From: Alphaproteobacteria bacterium
GTDB taxonomy: Bacteria; Myxococcota_A; UBA796; GCA-2862545
Direction: 5' to 3'
Assembly (NCBI GenBank): GCA_020632875.1
Contig: JACKET010000005.1
Location: forward strand, 1-64,000
DNA: 64,000 bases
This document shows, in pieces, positions 46,821 to 55,400 of the stretch (position 1 is the first letter of the stretch; each line of letters starts with the position of its first letter). The position numbers were made by a program, and so were the translations under genes. A model generated the notes under the pieces. That model had not been told where the DNA came from. It searched no databases and saw only the letters and a program-made list of their open reading frames with translations.

Positions 46821-49187
46821 ATGAAGCGCACCGCAGTCCTGGGTTTCGCCGTCCTCGCCGCCATCTCGTGCCGCCAGCCGCCTCCGAAGGCCTGGGGCCC
46901 GATCGACCACCTCGGCACGCCGCCGCCGCGGGATCAGACGCTCGCCGGAGTCCCCGTCCACGCGGACGACTACGGCCAGTTCCTGAAGTGGGGCGAGGCC
47001 TTCTTCAAAGACGGCGGGTTCGGCAACGAGCGCGGCGTCACCGACGTCCTTGGCGTCCTGATGGGCACCGTGCAGGCGCCCTGCGGGAAGGACTGCACCG
47101 AAGACCGCGCCGTCTTCGACGCCGTGGTCGCCGCGATCGACGCGCTCGACGGCGAGAAGGGCAACCTCTTCAGCGGCAACGGCAACGGCTACACGTCCGA
47201 CCTCGTCCTCGAGTTCCCGAAGGGCACGACGCTCCACGGCATCCCGGTGCCCCAGCGCGTCCACACGGGCCTCGACGTCGAGGCGGGCTCGCCCTTCCCG
47301 ATCGGGGTCGTCCCCGTCCAGGCGCCGAAGGAGGAGGAGCACCTGCCGTTCCTCATCCGTCCCTCCGAGACGGGCATGGAGGGCGCGCCCGAAGGGGCGT
47401 TCCGGCTCCGGATGAGCTGTGCCGCGTGCCACTACAGCCTCGACATCGACCAGGACGGCGTGGCCGATCTCCACTCCACCGAAGCGGACGAGCCCACGCC
47501 CGGCAGCCCGTGGATGCCGCACCACGCGTGGGCCGTGGGCAACCAGGACCTCGACTTCGGCTGGCTGGTCGGGCTCTCCGCGAACCCGATGCTCGCGGCC
47601 CTCGTCATCGGCGGGGACGTCCACCGCAGCGATCGCGACGCGGCGAAGGACTGGGCGCTCTGGGTCGACGCCAACTTCGACGACAAGCCGGAGGTGGTCC
47701 TCAACCGCGTCGTCCAGTCGATCCTGCTGCAGCCGCGCGGCTGGGCCGACGTGACCGGCGACGCCCGGTACAACACCATCCAGATCCCGCCGCTCTACAC
47801 GCAGGGGGCGTGGCCCTCGAACAGCAACGGCGCCATCTTCGACGACACCGACCGCAACAACACCGTGTGGACGGGCGCCCTCGACTTCACCGGGCAGATC
47901 GGGCTGTGCAAGGAGCGCTCCGCGTCGCTGCCCTGGGAGGCGCCCGGTCCGTTCCACGCGCTCTCGTGCGACCGGCTGGTCGACCTCTGGGTCCGCTATG
48001 CGCCGGCCTCGCAAGACCCCGAGTACGCCAAGCGCATCCGCGCCGACATCCTCGGCGACTACGACGGCGTGCCCGGTCTCCTCGACGCCGACTCGCTCGT
48101 CGTCATGCAGACCACGGCCTCGATGCCCGACGAGCTCTGGGACATGCCCCAGAACGAGCCCCGCAAGCGCACGCCCGAGCAGTACGGCGAGCAGGGGGCC
48201 CTGCGGAAGACGTCGATGGCGCTGCTCGGCTACCGCCTCGGCGTTCCGCCGGACTTCTCCTCCGAGCACGACATCCCGCAGTACGCCCAGAAGTACCCCG
48301 GCACGTACACCGACGACTTCGTGAGCGACACGGTCTCGCTGTTCCTCGACTGGCTCGAGCCCCCGCCGAACCCGTCCGAGTGGCTCGAACCCGAGCTCGT
48401 GAAGCGCGGCCAGGAGGTCTTCCGCGAGGCGGGCTGCGAGGATTGCCACGCCGGGCCGTTCCGCACCGACAACGTCATCCACTGGCTCGGCCCCGACGCG
48501 CGCCGGCAGTACGGCGGGCCGCGCAGCCCGTCCACGGCGGGGTGGCGCGTGCTGTACCGCGGCTACGGCCCGCCCATCGGCACCGAGCCCCAGCGCGCCG
48601 AGTCGGCCCGCACGGTGCGTCGCTTCGCGAGCGCCGAGTACGACCCCGCGACGGGCCTCGCGGTGAAGAAGGCCGGCCCGCTGCAGGGGTTCCTCGGGGT
48701 GCGCGAGATCGGCTACAAGACGCCGCCGCTGCGCGGGCTGTGGTCGAGCGCGCCCTACCTGCACGACGGGGGCGTGGCGGTCGCGCTGCCGCCGGGCTCC
48801 GCGAAGGCCGAGGGTCTGGCGGCGCACCTCGCACGCGGCGAGACCGAGGTGTGGCCCGGGGCCGGCAAGCTCACCGAGCACAACATCGACGACGCCGACC
48901 ACCCCGTGCGCGCCGACGCGGCGTTGAGCCTGCAGGCGCTCGTGCTCCGCGAGGAGCGGCGCAAGGTCGTCGTGGCGAACCGCGAGCGCACGCAGCCCAT
49001 CCCGGGCACGCACGAGAAGCGCAGCCTGGCGAGCCTCGGCATCGCGGGCGTCGGGCACGAGTTCTGGGTCGACGACCAGCCCGGGGGCCCCGACGTGACG
49101 GCGCTCGTGGCGTTCCTGCTCGCGCTCGACGACTGCCCGGGAGACGTGCTCGGAGAGGCCTGTGAAGCGTACGGAGGTGCGAAGTGA
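46821..49187 (+). CDS. di-haem c-type cytochrome lipoprotein
   Basis: 788 residues. Lipoprotein signal MKRTAVLGFAVLAAISC. The first haem site CAACHYSLDIDQDGVADL is at ~residue 200, the second CEDCHAGPFRTDN at ~540. Between them is a long linker with EEEHLPFLIRPSETG and TIQIPPLYTQGAWPSNSNGA. The C-terminal half has FLGVREIGYKTPPLRGLWSSAPYLHDGGVAVAL, which matches the C-terminal motifs of di-haem cytochrome c peroxidase/MauG-like proteins. It is probably an envelope-exposed electron carrier or peroxidase. The next gene overlaps by 4 nt (GTGA) and encodes a small outer-membrane protein. Confidence 0.9.
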   Translation: MKRTAVLGFAVLAAISCRQPPPKAWGPIDHLGTPPPRDQTLAGVPVHADDYGQFLKWGEAFFKDGGFGNERGVTDVLGVLMGTVQAPCGKDCTEDRAVFDAVVAAIDALDGEKGNLFSGNGNGYTSDLVLEFPKGTTLHGIPVPQRVHTGLDVEAGSPFPIGVVPVQAPKEEEHLPFLIRPSETGMEGAPEGAFRLRMSCAACHYSLDIDQDGVADLHSTEADEPTPGSPWMPHHAWAVGNQDLDFGWLVGLSANPMLAALVIGGDVHRSDRDAAKDWALWVDANFDDKPEVVLNRVVQSILLQPRGWADVTGDARYNTIQIPPLYTQGAWPSNSNGAIFDDTDRNNTVWTGALDFTGQIGLCKERSASLPWEAPGPFHALSCDRLVDLWVRYAPASQDPEYAKRIRADILGDYDGVPGLLDADSLVVMQTTASMPDELWDMPQNEPRKRTPEQYGEQGALRKTSMALLGYRLGVPPDFSSEHDIPQYAQKYPGTYTDDFVSDTVSLFLDWLEPPPNPSEWLEPELVKRGQEVFREAGCEDCHAGPFRTDNVIHWLGPDARRQYGGPRSPSTAGWRVLYRGYGPPIGTEPQRAESARTVRRFASAEYDPATGLAVKKAGPLQGFLGVREIGYKTPPLRGLWSSAPYLHDGGVAVALPPGSAKAEGLAAHLARGETEVWPGAGKLTEHNIDDADHPVRADAALSLQALVLREERRKVVVANRERTQPIPGTHEKRSLASLGIAGVGHEFWVDDQPGGPDVTALVAFLLALDDCPGDVLGEACEAYGGAK

Positions 49188-49771
49188 GGGCGCTGCTCGC
49201 GGGGCTCCTGCTCGCCGCTTCGCCCGCATGGGCCGGTGGATTCGTGCGCATCGACGCGCAGCGCCAGAGCGAGGCGCGCCTCGGGCTCTTCGCGCCGGTC
49301 AGCCGCACCGTGGCCATTGCGCCGTCCGTGCGGCTGTCGGGCCGCCAGGCCGAGCTCGACGTGGGCGTGACCGCCGAGATCGGCGCGCTGTACGTCACGG
49401 GCTGGGTGGGCGGCGGCATGCGCTGGGAGGCGACGCAGGCGTTCTTCGGGCCCGGCCTCGCGCTGGCCTTCGAGGCGCCGCCGATCCCGCTGTACCTCGA
49501 GAGCTGGACCGAGCTGCGGCTGTTCCGCCCGCTCGGGGGTCTCGAAGACGAGCTGTGGAAGCAGGACCTCGTGCTGATCACGGTCCGCAACAACCTGTCG
49601 ACCGGCGCGCAGTTCGAGCCGCGCTACACGTTCCCCGGCGGGCTGCAGACGCTGTACGTGGGCCCACGCGTGAACCTCGGCTTCGGGAAGGACGCGCTGG
49701 GGTTGTTCGGCGGCTGGGACACCCAGGGCAACGGGTTCACGGCACGCGTGACGCTGCTGCTGCGGTTCTGA
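49184..49771 (+). CDS. small outer-membrane beta-barrel protein
   Basis: 195 residues from GTG 49184 (GTGA overlap with the cytochrome stop). Signal peptide MRALLAGLLLAASPAWA, then alternating strands with paired aromatic and Gly residues (VAIAPSVRLSGRQAELDVGVTAEIGALYVTGWVGGGMRWEATQAFFGPGLALAFE, LYLESWTELRLFRPL, PRVNLGFGKDALGLFGGW) and a C-terminal Phe (LLLRF). This is a canonical small barrel. Coupled with the di-haem cytochrome, it may place that lipoprotein at the outer membrane or form an electron conduit, an inference. Confidence 0.85.
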   Translation: MRALLAGLLLAASPAWAGGFVRIDAQRQSEARLGLFAPVSRTVAIAPSVRLSGRQAELDVGVTAEIGALYVTGWVGGGMRWEATQAFFGPGLALAFEAPPIPLYLESWTELRLFRPLGGLEDELWKQDLVLITVRNNLSTGAQFEPRYTFPGGLQTLYVGPRVNLGFGKDALGLFGGWDTQGNGFTARVTLLLRF

Positions 49772-49798
49772 GGCAGGGGACCGACGTAGAATCCACGG

Positions 49799-49882
49799 AT
49801 GATTGCGCTTCTCCTGGTCCTCCGACCGATGAGGGCGCACGCTGGGCCCTGCTCGTGCGACTGGATCGAGCAGCCCGGTTGA
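49799..49882 (+). CDS. 27-codon secreted micro-ORF (possible remnant)
   Basis: ATG 49799 opens a 27-residue frame with an apparent signal peptide (MIALLLVLRPMRAHA) and a mature piece of only twelve residues with two Cys (GPCSCDWIEQPG). No good ribosome-binding site is visible. It could be a truncated gene remnant, a secreted peptide or chance. It lies between the barrel gene and the convergent membrane gene. Confidence 0.25.
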   Translation: MIALLLVLRPMRAHAGPCSCDWIEQPG

Positions 49883-49888
49883 CGATGA

Positions 49889-50887
49889 TCACCGACCGAG
49901 CGCATCTTCCAGGAAGGCACGCACACCGGAATCCTCGCTGAGCTCGACCAGCGGCACCGTGCCGCGTGCGAGCCGAACGCCCTTCCCGGGTCGCAGACGG
50001 AGCGTTTCCAGCAGGACCCATTGCACCACGTGCTCGCGAACCACCCGAAGTCGTGCTGCGTCCACGGCGATGACGACGGGCCCCGTCGACATCGTGTGCC
50101 CGAGCCGCTGCAGGAACGGGAGCGCCGCGAGCGGGGGGAGGCCGAGGACGAGGCAGAAGATGGCATCGACGGCCGTCCCCGCGACGAGGTGGCCGATCCC
50201 GACGAGCGTGCAGACGGCACCCACGATTCCGAGTGGGATGGCGAAGAGCGATGCCCAGAAGTCACCGAGCGGCCCCGGCACGCGGGTGTTCTCGTTCGCC
50301 GCCACCCCTTCCAACGGCGGGACCGTCAGGGGCTGGGGATGATGGTGTTCGAGGGCCACCGCGAACCGGTCGAGGTCCCCCTCTGCCACGGTGTCGCCGT
50401 CGAGCCAGACCGGCGTCCCATGGCGCAGCCACACCACGAGCGTCCGGCCGTGCCGCGTGATCTTCCGCACATCGCTCAGCGACACCTGCTCGGCTCGCTC
50501 CCCCCACCCGGCGATCAGCTGACCCTCGGTCACAGTGGCCGAGAGCACGTCGCCGTCGCTCACTCCGAGACGCCACCAGATCGCGCCGCCCGTGCCGCGA
50601 GCGAACCGGTCCGGCCAGATCTCGCGGGCGACCACGAAAGCGAACACCATCCCGGGGAGTGCGGTGTAGTTGCCGAGCAGGTAGGGGTCTCCACCACTGC
50701 CGAGTGCGGAGAGGAAGAGCACCACCGCCGCGACTGCAATCGCCACGCGGTTGCCCGAGAGGAGAGTGGCGGCCCTGACATGGTGGGGCAGGTGGTTCAA
50801 CGCACGGGTCCGGTTCGCTACGCACGCGATGTGTGCAGGCATTCTCGACCCGTCGCCGTCGCGAGGGGGGCTCCAGGCACTTTCCAT
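49889..50887 (-). CDS. membrane protein, unknown
   Basis: 332 residues from ATG 50887; the first fifteen residues are poor and ATG 50842 (MPAHIACVANRT) or a later start may be true. Hydrophobic helices lie at ~47-65 (VAIAVAAVVLFLSALG), ~75-90 and ~220-275 (SLFAIPLGIVGAVCTLVGIGHLVAGTAVDAIFCLVLGLPPLAALPF). The soluble part between them (DVLSATVTEGQLIAGWGERAEQVSLSDVRKITRHGRTLVVWLRHG) is like a small beta domain that senses or binds. Its C-terminus (PVVIAVDAARLRVVREHVVQWVLLETLRL) is similar in plan to the next gene's. No family is recognised. Confidence 0.65.
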   Translation of the reverse strand: MESAWSPPRDGDGSRMPAHIACVANRTRALNHLPHHVRAATLLSGNRVAIAVAAVVLFLSALGSGGDPYLLGNYTALPGMVFAFVVAREIWPDRFARGTGGAIWWRLGVSDGDVLSATVTEGQLIAGWGERAEQVSLSDVRKITRHGRTLVVWLRHGTPVWLDGDTVAEGDLDRFAVALEHHHPQPLTVPPLEGVAANENTRVPGPLGDFWASLFAIPLGIVGAVCTLVGIGHLVAGTAVDAIFCLVLGLPPLAALPFLQRLGHTMSTGPVVIAVDAARLRVVREHVVQWVLLETLRLRPGKGVRLARGTVPLVELSEDSGVRAFLEDALGR

Positions 50888-50926
50888 TCCGCCACCATCC
50901 CACGGGGTGGCGTGTGCGATCCAGGG

Positions 50927-51283
50927 TCATTGGCGGACCTGTGCGACCCCCTTCGCGAGCGCGTCGGGCACCGCCTGGCGTCCACCCTCGTCGGCGGCGT
51001 CCGCGTGCACCACGCCCTCGACCCGCACCACGACGTGCTCGCGGCCGTTCGCCAGGTCGAGCCGGGGACCGCGGCCATCGAGCGCGATCGACACGCGCCG
51101 CCGGGCTCTTCGAAACCGCTCGTCCCGCACGTGCAGCACGCTCCCGCGGAGCTGCACCGTCGTCGCGGGACCCGGCCGACCGAGCAAATCGAGGAGCCGC
51201 GAGAGCGCCGCGCCCCACGGCAGGAGGAGGAAGCCGAACGCGAACATCGAGAACACCGACATCCCGAACCCCATCCCCATCAC
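50927..51283 (-). CDS. membrane protein, probable C-terminal half of a frameshifted gene
   Basis: 118 residues from a GTG at 51283. It begins with hydrophobic residues (MGFGMSVFSMFAFGFLLLPWGAALS), then a soluble domain (TTVQLRGSVLHVRDERFRRARRRVSIALDGRGPRLDLANGREHVVVRVEGVVH) that resembles the soluble part of the gene at 49889. Upstream coding (see 51290-51431) runs in another frame, and the residues just before this start in this frame (EPSSSSDPGEAGAVGV) look coding. The gene therefore probably starts further up and is broken by a +1 or -1 shift near 51290-51330. Confidence 0.6.
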   Translation of the reverse strand: MMGMGFGMSVFSMFAFGFLLLPWGAALSRLLDLLGRPGPATTVQLRGSVLHVRDERFRRARRRVSIALDGRGPRLDLANGREHVVVRVEGVVHADAADEGGRQAVPDALAKGVAQVRQ

Positions 51284-51289
51284 CCCGAC

Positions 51290-51431
51290 GGCGCCCGCCT
51301 CGCCGGGGTCGGAGGAGGAGCTGGGCTCCGAGCGCGATCATCGGCATCACGACGAGTCGGACGAAGAAGCTCGGCACGAGCTCGCTTCCCAGCGCGCACA
51401 GCGCCAGCACCGCGATGGCCCCGACGTGCAC
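51290..51431 (-). pseudogene. N-terminal membrane segment in a different frame from 50927-51283
   Basis: From a GTG at 51431 the frame encodes VHVGAIAVLALCALGSEL, then VPSFFVRLVVMPMIALGAQLLL, two membrane helices of good quality. The frame then becomes Arg/Gly-rich and stays open only as a GC artefact. Joined to the 50927 gene it would give a ~170-residue two-domain membrane protein. A frameshift in the run of C/T near 51305-51330 (real mutation or sequencing error) is the simplest explanation. Confidence 0.45.
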
Positions 51432-51469
51432 GGCGACCCGGAACGCGGTGGGGCGGCTGCTCCGGACCC

Positions 51470-52432
51470 TCAGGTCAGCAGCCAGAGCGCGCCCTGCCCG
51501 ACCCAGGCCGTGATGACCGGAATCGTGAAGTTGTCTTCGAGGCGCGTGCTCAACAGCTCCGTGATCGAGCCCGCGACCCCCGCGACGACGGAGAGGGCGA
51601 ACAGCACGTGGAGCGGCGCGAGCGTCCACTGGAACAGGACGAGGTACACGTACCCCGCGATCATCGCGACGAACGCGAACGCCGCGGAGCCCTCGAGGCT
51701 CTTGCCGCCCGGGATGCGGATCTGGCCGTACGTGCGCCCGACGAGGCCCGCGACGGGGTCGCCCGTCGCGAGCGCGAGCAGGCCGAGCACGCCGGCCGGG
51801 CCGAACGCCGTGATCGACAGGACCCACAGGGCGGTGCCGTACCACGTCGCGGAGTTGACCCGGTACCGCTCGTGGTCGCGCGCGATGGGTCCGAAGAACC
51901 ACATGCACGCGCGGTTCACGGCGGGGCTGACGCGCCGCGCGCCCTCCAGGCTCCACGCCCACACGACGAACGCGGAGGCCGTCCAGAACGCGGTCTCCGG
52001 CGTGAACAGGAACTGGAAGGCCGCGACGACGGCGAGGCCCGAGGCCACGTGCACGGCGCTGCGCTTGTAGTTCGTGGGGTGGAGGTGCCGGACGCGGCCC
52101 CCGGCCGATTTCACCGACAACGCGAAGGCCTCGTACATCGGCGACGCGCGCTCGCGCAGCACGAGCCAGTCCATGACCTCGGTTCCCACGGCATCCGCGG
52201 CCGGGAGCTCGGCCATCAGGGCCTCGAAGGCGTTCTGCACCCGGATCTGCCCGGTCTTCGTGCTCGGGTTCGCGGCGAACCAGTCCCGGAGGCGCGCGGC
52301 CTTCTCGTGGACCGCGGCGAGCGTGAGCCGCGCTTCGTGCACACCCGCTTCGTCGAACACACCCGGGTCGAGCAGCACGAGCCACTCGTAGACCTCCTGG
52401 GCGAGCGGTACCGAAGGGGGCGGGGCGGGCAT
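51470..52432 (-). CDS. SEC59/DGK1-type (dolichol/phytol/diacylglycerol) lipid kinase-like membrane protein
   Basis: 320 residues from ATG 52432 (TGATG with the kinase-ATPase stop). Residues ~1-125 are soluble and helical (EVYEWLVLLDPGVFDEAGVHEARLTLAAVHEKAARLRDWFA). Residues ~135-320 hold the polytopic domain. YKRSAVHVASGLAV begins the first helix as in this family, followed by LLALATGDPVAGLVGRTYG and GGKSLEGSAAFAFVAMIAG, the conserved ATGDPxAxxxGRxYG and KSxEGS motifs. Family members use CTP to phosphorylate lipid alcohols. The N-terminal domain is unlike the usual family and may link it to the coupled signalling kinase. Confidence 0.85.
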   Translation of the reverse strand: MPAPPPSVPLAQEVYEWLVLLDPGVFDEAGVHEARLTLAAVHEKAARLRDWFAANPSTKTGQIRVQNAFEALMAELPAADAVGTEVMDWLVLRERASPMYEAFALSVKSAGGRVRHLHPTNYKRSAVHVASGLAVVAAFQFLFTPETAFWTASAFVVWAWSLEGARRVSPAVNRACMWFFGPIARDHERYRVNSATWYGTALWVLSITAFGPAGVLGLLALATGDPVAGLVGRTYGQIRIPGGKSLEGSAAFAFVAMIAGYVYLVLFQWTLAPLHVLFALSVVAGVAGSITELLSTRLEDNFTIPVITAWVGQGALWLLT

Positions 52433-55400
52433 CAGCCCTGGATATCGCGCCCGGCCTGCGGTGCGTAGACGGCGGCGAAGCGGTCGGGGTTCACGATGCC
52501 GAGACGCGTCATCTCGGCCTGCGCAGAGGCCACCTGGCCCGCCGCATCTGGCGCGCCCGACCACTGGGCCCGGCGCAGCCGCGCGCTGACGGCGTGCAGC
52601 CGCATGTCGAGCGCCACGAGCTGCTTCTCGGCGTCGGCGAGCTGGACGAGCGCCGTGCCGTCGTCGCCCTCGTGGTGGGCGCACAGCCCCTCGACGAGGA
52701 GCCCGAGCGCCGGGCCCCAGCCGCACGTGGACTTCTTGATGATCGCGGCCTCCTTGCGGGCGAGGGACACGAACGAGCGGTCGCCGGTGTCGCGGGCGCG
52801 GGCCAGCGCGAGCCGCGCGCGGTGGTAGCGGCCCGGCACGTTCATCACGTCGACGCGGAGCAGCAGGCTGCCCTTGAGGGCGGGCCAGTCGGTCTCCCAC
52901 GCGTCCCATGCCGCTTCGGAGTCGCCCTTGTAGGCGTGCAGGAGCGAGAGCCCCATCATGCGCCACCAGTCCGGCGTGGTGAACCCGTGCCGGGCGCGGT
53001 GGACGAACGTGGCCTCCATCGCCGCGATGCCCGGATCCGGGTCGTCTTCGGCGATGCGGACGAACACGGCCCGCGCGTACTCGAGGTAGTGCGTGAGCTG
53101 GAGGTTGCCGTTCTGGCGGGCCTCGGTGAGGCGCGGGCCGATGATGCGCTTGAGCCGCGCCCAGTCGCCGCGGAGGGAGAGGGCGTCGACGTAGAACGTG
53201 GCGACCTGCGCGAGCTCCCACGTGACGCCGCGGCAGTCGCGCAGCAGCTGCTCGGCCTTCTCGAGGCCTTCGCAGCACTCGGGCCAGCGGGAGACGAGGA
53301 ACTCGCGGATCGCGCGTTGCAGCTGGACGATGGCGCGCCCGTGCGGACGCTCGATCTGGTTGGCGAGCGCCTCGGCGTCGCCGAGGATCTGCTCGCTCAC
53401 ATCGAGCTTCGCGGACGACTCGGTGACCGCGTAGGCCCCCTCGAGCGCCAGGGCGCGGCAGATGCGGTACGGCTCGCCCACGTCGAGCGCACGCAGCAGG
53501 TGGCGGACCTGGAAGTCCGTCGCGCGCATCGTGTCCATCACGCTCATCGCGCTCGCGACGGACCACAGCGTGTCGACCTCGAGCAGCTCCTCGGGTGTCA
53601 CGTCGTCGCGCAGCGTGTAGCCGAGGCCGCGCCACCACAGGCGCCCGCGGTTCCACAGGAAGCGCGCCAGCGCGGTGTTCGGGCTGCTGGCGAGGGACAG
53701 CCCCAGCACGGCCAGGACCTTCTGCATCTCTTCGATGCCACGGTCGGCGTGGCCCCCGGCGAGGAACTGCTCGGCGGCGGCCCGGCGGTGCTCGATGGCC
53801 TGGATGCCCTCGGTCTGCTCCGCCGCGAGGAGGTACGCCTCGCCGGCCTCCCACGGGCGGCCCGCCGAGACGAGCGCCTGGGCGCGGGCCGCGTGCACCG
53901 CGGTGGACGCCTCGCCGAGCGCGATGGCCTCGCCGTACAGGCGCGCTGCGTGGGCGAAGGCCAGCGAATCGGCGGCGGACTCGGCGGCCTCGATCGCGAG
54001 GGACCGCGCGCGGTCGAGGTTGCCGGCCTCGCGGTGGTGGACGAAGCGGCGCTCGGCATCGGCGCCCAGCGCGTCCATCGCGCGGGCGAGCGCGGCGTGC
54101 AGGGCCTGCGCGCGGTCGCCGAGGTCTTCGACGACGGTCTCGCGGACGCGGTCGTGGTACGCGACGACGCGCTCGCGTCCCGGCGTGCCCATGCTCCGCA
54201 CGAGGTGCGAGCGCACGAGCCGCGAGACGGCCGCGTGGTCGCCGGGCTGACCGGACGCCTCGCGCAGGATGTCGCGGCCCACGGGCTGCCCCGCGACGGC
54301 GATGACCTCGAGCAGCTCGCGGGCCGCGTCGGGCAGCACCTCCATCCGCTGCCGGACGATGCCCGCGACCGACACCCGCCCCTCGCTGCCGAACTCGACG
54401 ACGTGCCGCGCGAGGGCGTCGAGGAGGAACGGCGTGCCGTTCGCCTCTTCGAGGAGGCCGGGGATGCGGTCTTCGGGGATGCGGCCCCTCAACATCTGCC
54501 GCGCGGACGGCTCGGAGAGCGGCCCGACCTCGACCGTGTCGACCGCCACGCCGAGCCGGCGCAGCTCCTCGAACGCCGCGGGGACGTCGGTCTCGGCGCC
54601 CTCGGGACGCATGGTGGCCACGAGGAACACGGGCGGCGGGTCGGGCGGCTGGAGCAGGTCGACGAGCAGCGCCGCGCTGTCGGCGTCGCCCCACTGCACG
54701 TCGTCGATGTAGAGCACGACGAACGCGTCTTCGCCGAGCCGGCCGAGCAGCTCGCGCAGCGCCAGCGCGGCGCGTCGCCGGAGCTCGGACGCTTCGAGGT
54801 CGGTGGGGGACGTGCGCTCGAAGATGCCGTCGAAGCTCTGGAAGACCCGCATCAGCGCGGCGTCGTGCTCGGGCTGGTACCGGTGTCGGTCGGCGGCGGG
54901 CAGGGAGAGCAGGTGCCCGGCGATGTCGTCGACGAGCTCGTCGAGCGCCTTGAACGGCACGCTCTCGCGCTCGTAGCAGCGCCCCGAGAACACGAGGCAG
55001 TCGGCGTCGTCGCGGATCTCGGCGAGGAAGTGCTCGGCCAGCACGGACTTCCCCATGCCCGATGGGCCGGTGACCACGGCGACGCGGGGCTTCCCGGGGA
55101 GGACCTGCGTGACGGCATCCGAGAGCCGGCGCAGCTCTTCGTCGCGCCCGACGAACGCCGTGCGGCTCGCGGCGCCCGCGCGGATCCCGAGGCGCTTCCG
55201 GATCTCTGGGGCGGTGGGCCGTTTGGTGGGGTCGGTGCGGAGCAGGGCCTCGGCGAGCTCGGCGAGGTCGCGCGGGGCCTGGGGCGCCAGCTCGGCGACC
55301 GTGGGGGGCGCCTTCATCCGCTTGGCGGCGAGGATCTGCCGCGGCTCGCCGAGGAAGGGGACGCGGCCCGTGAGCGCTTCGTACAGCAGGCAGCCCACGG

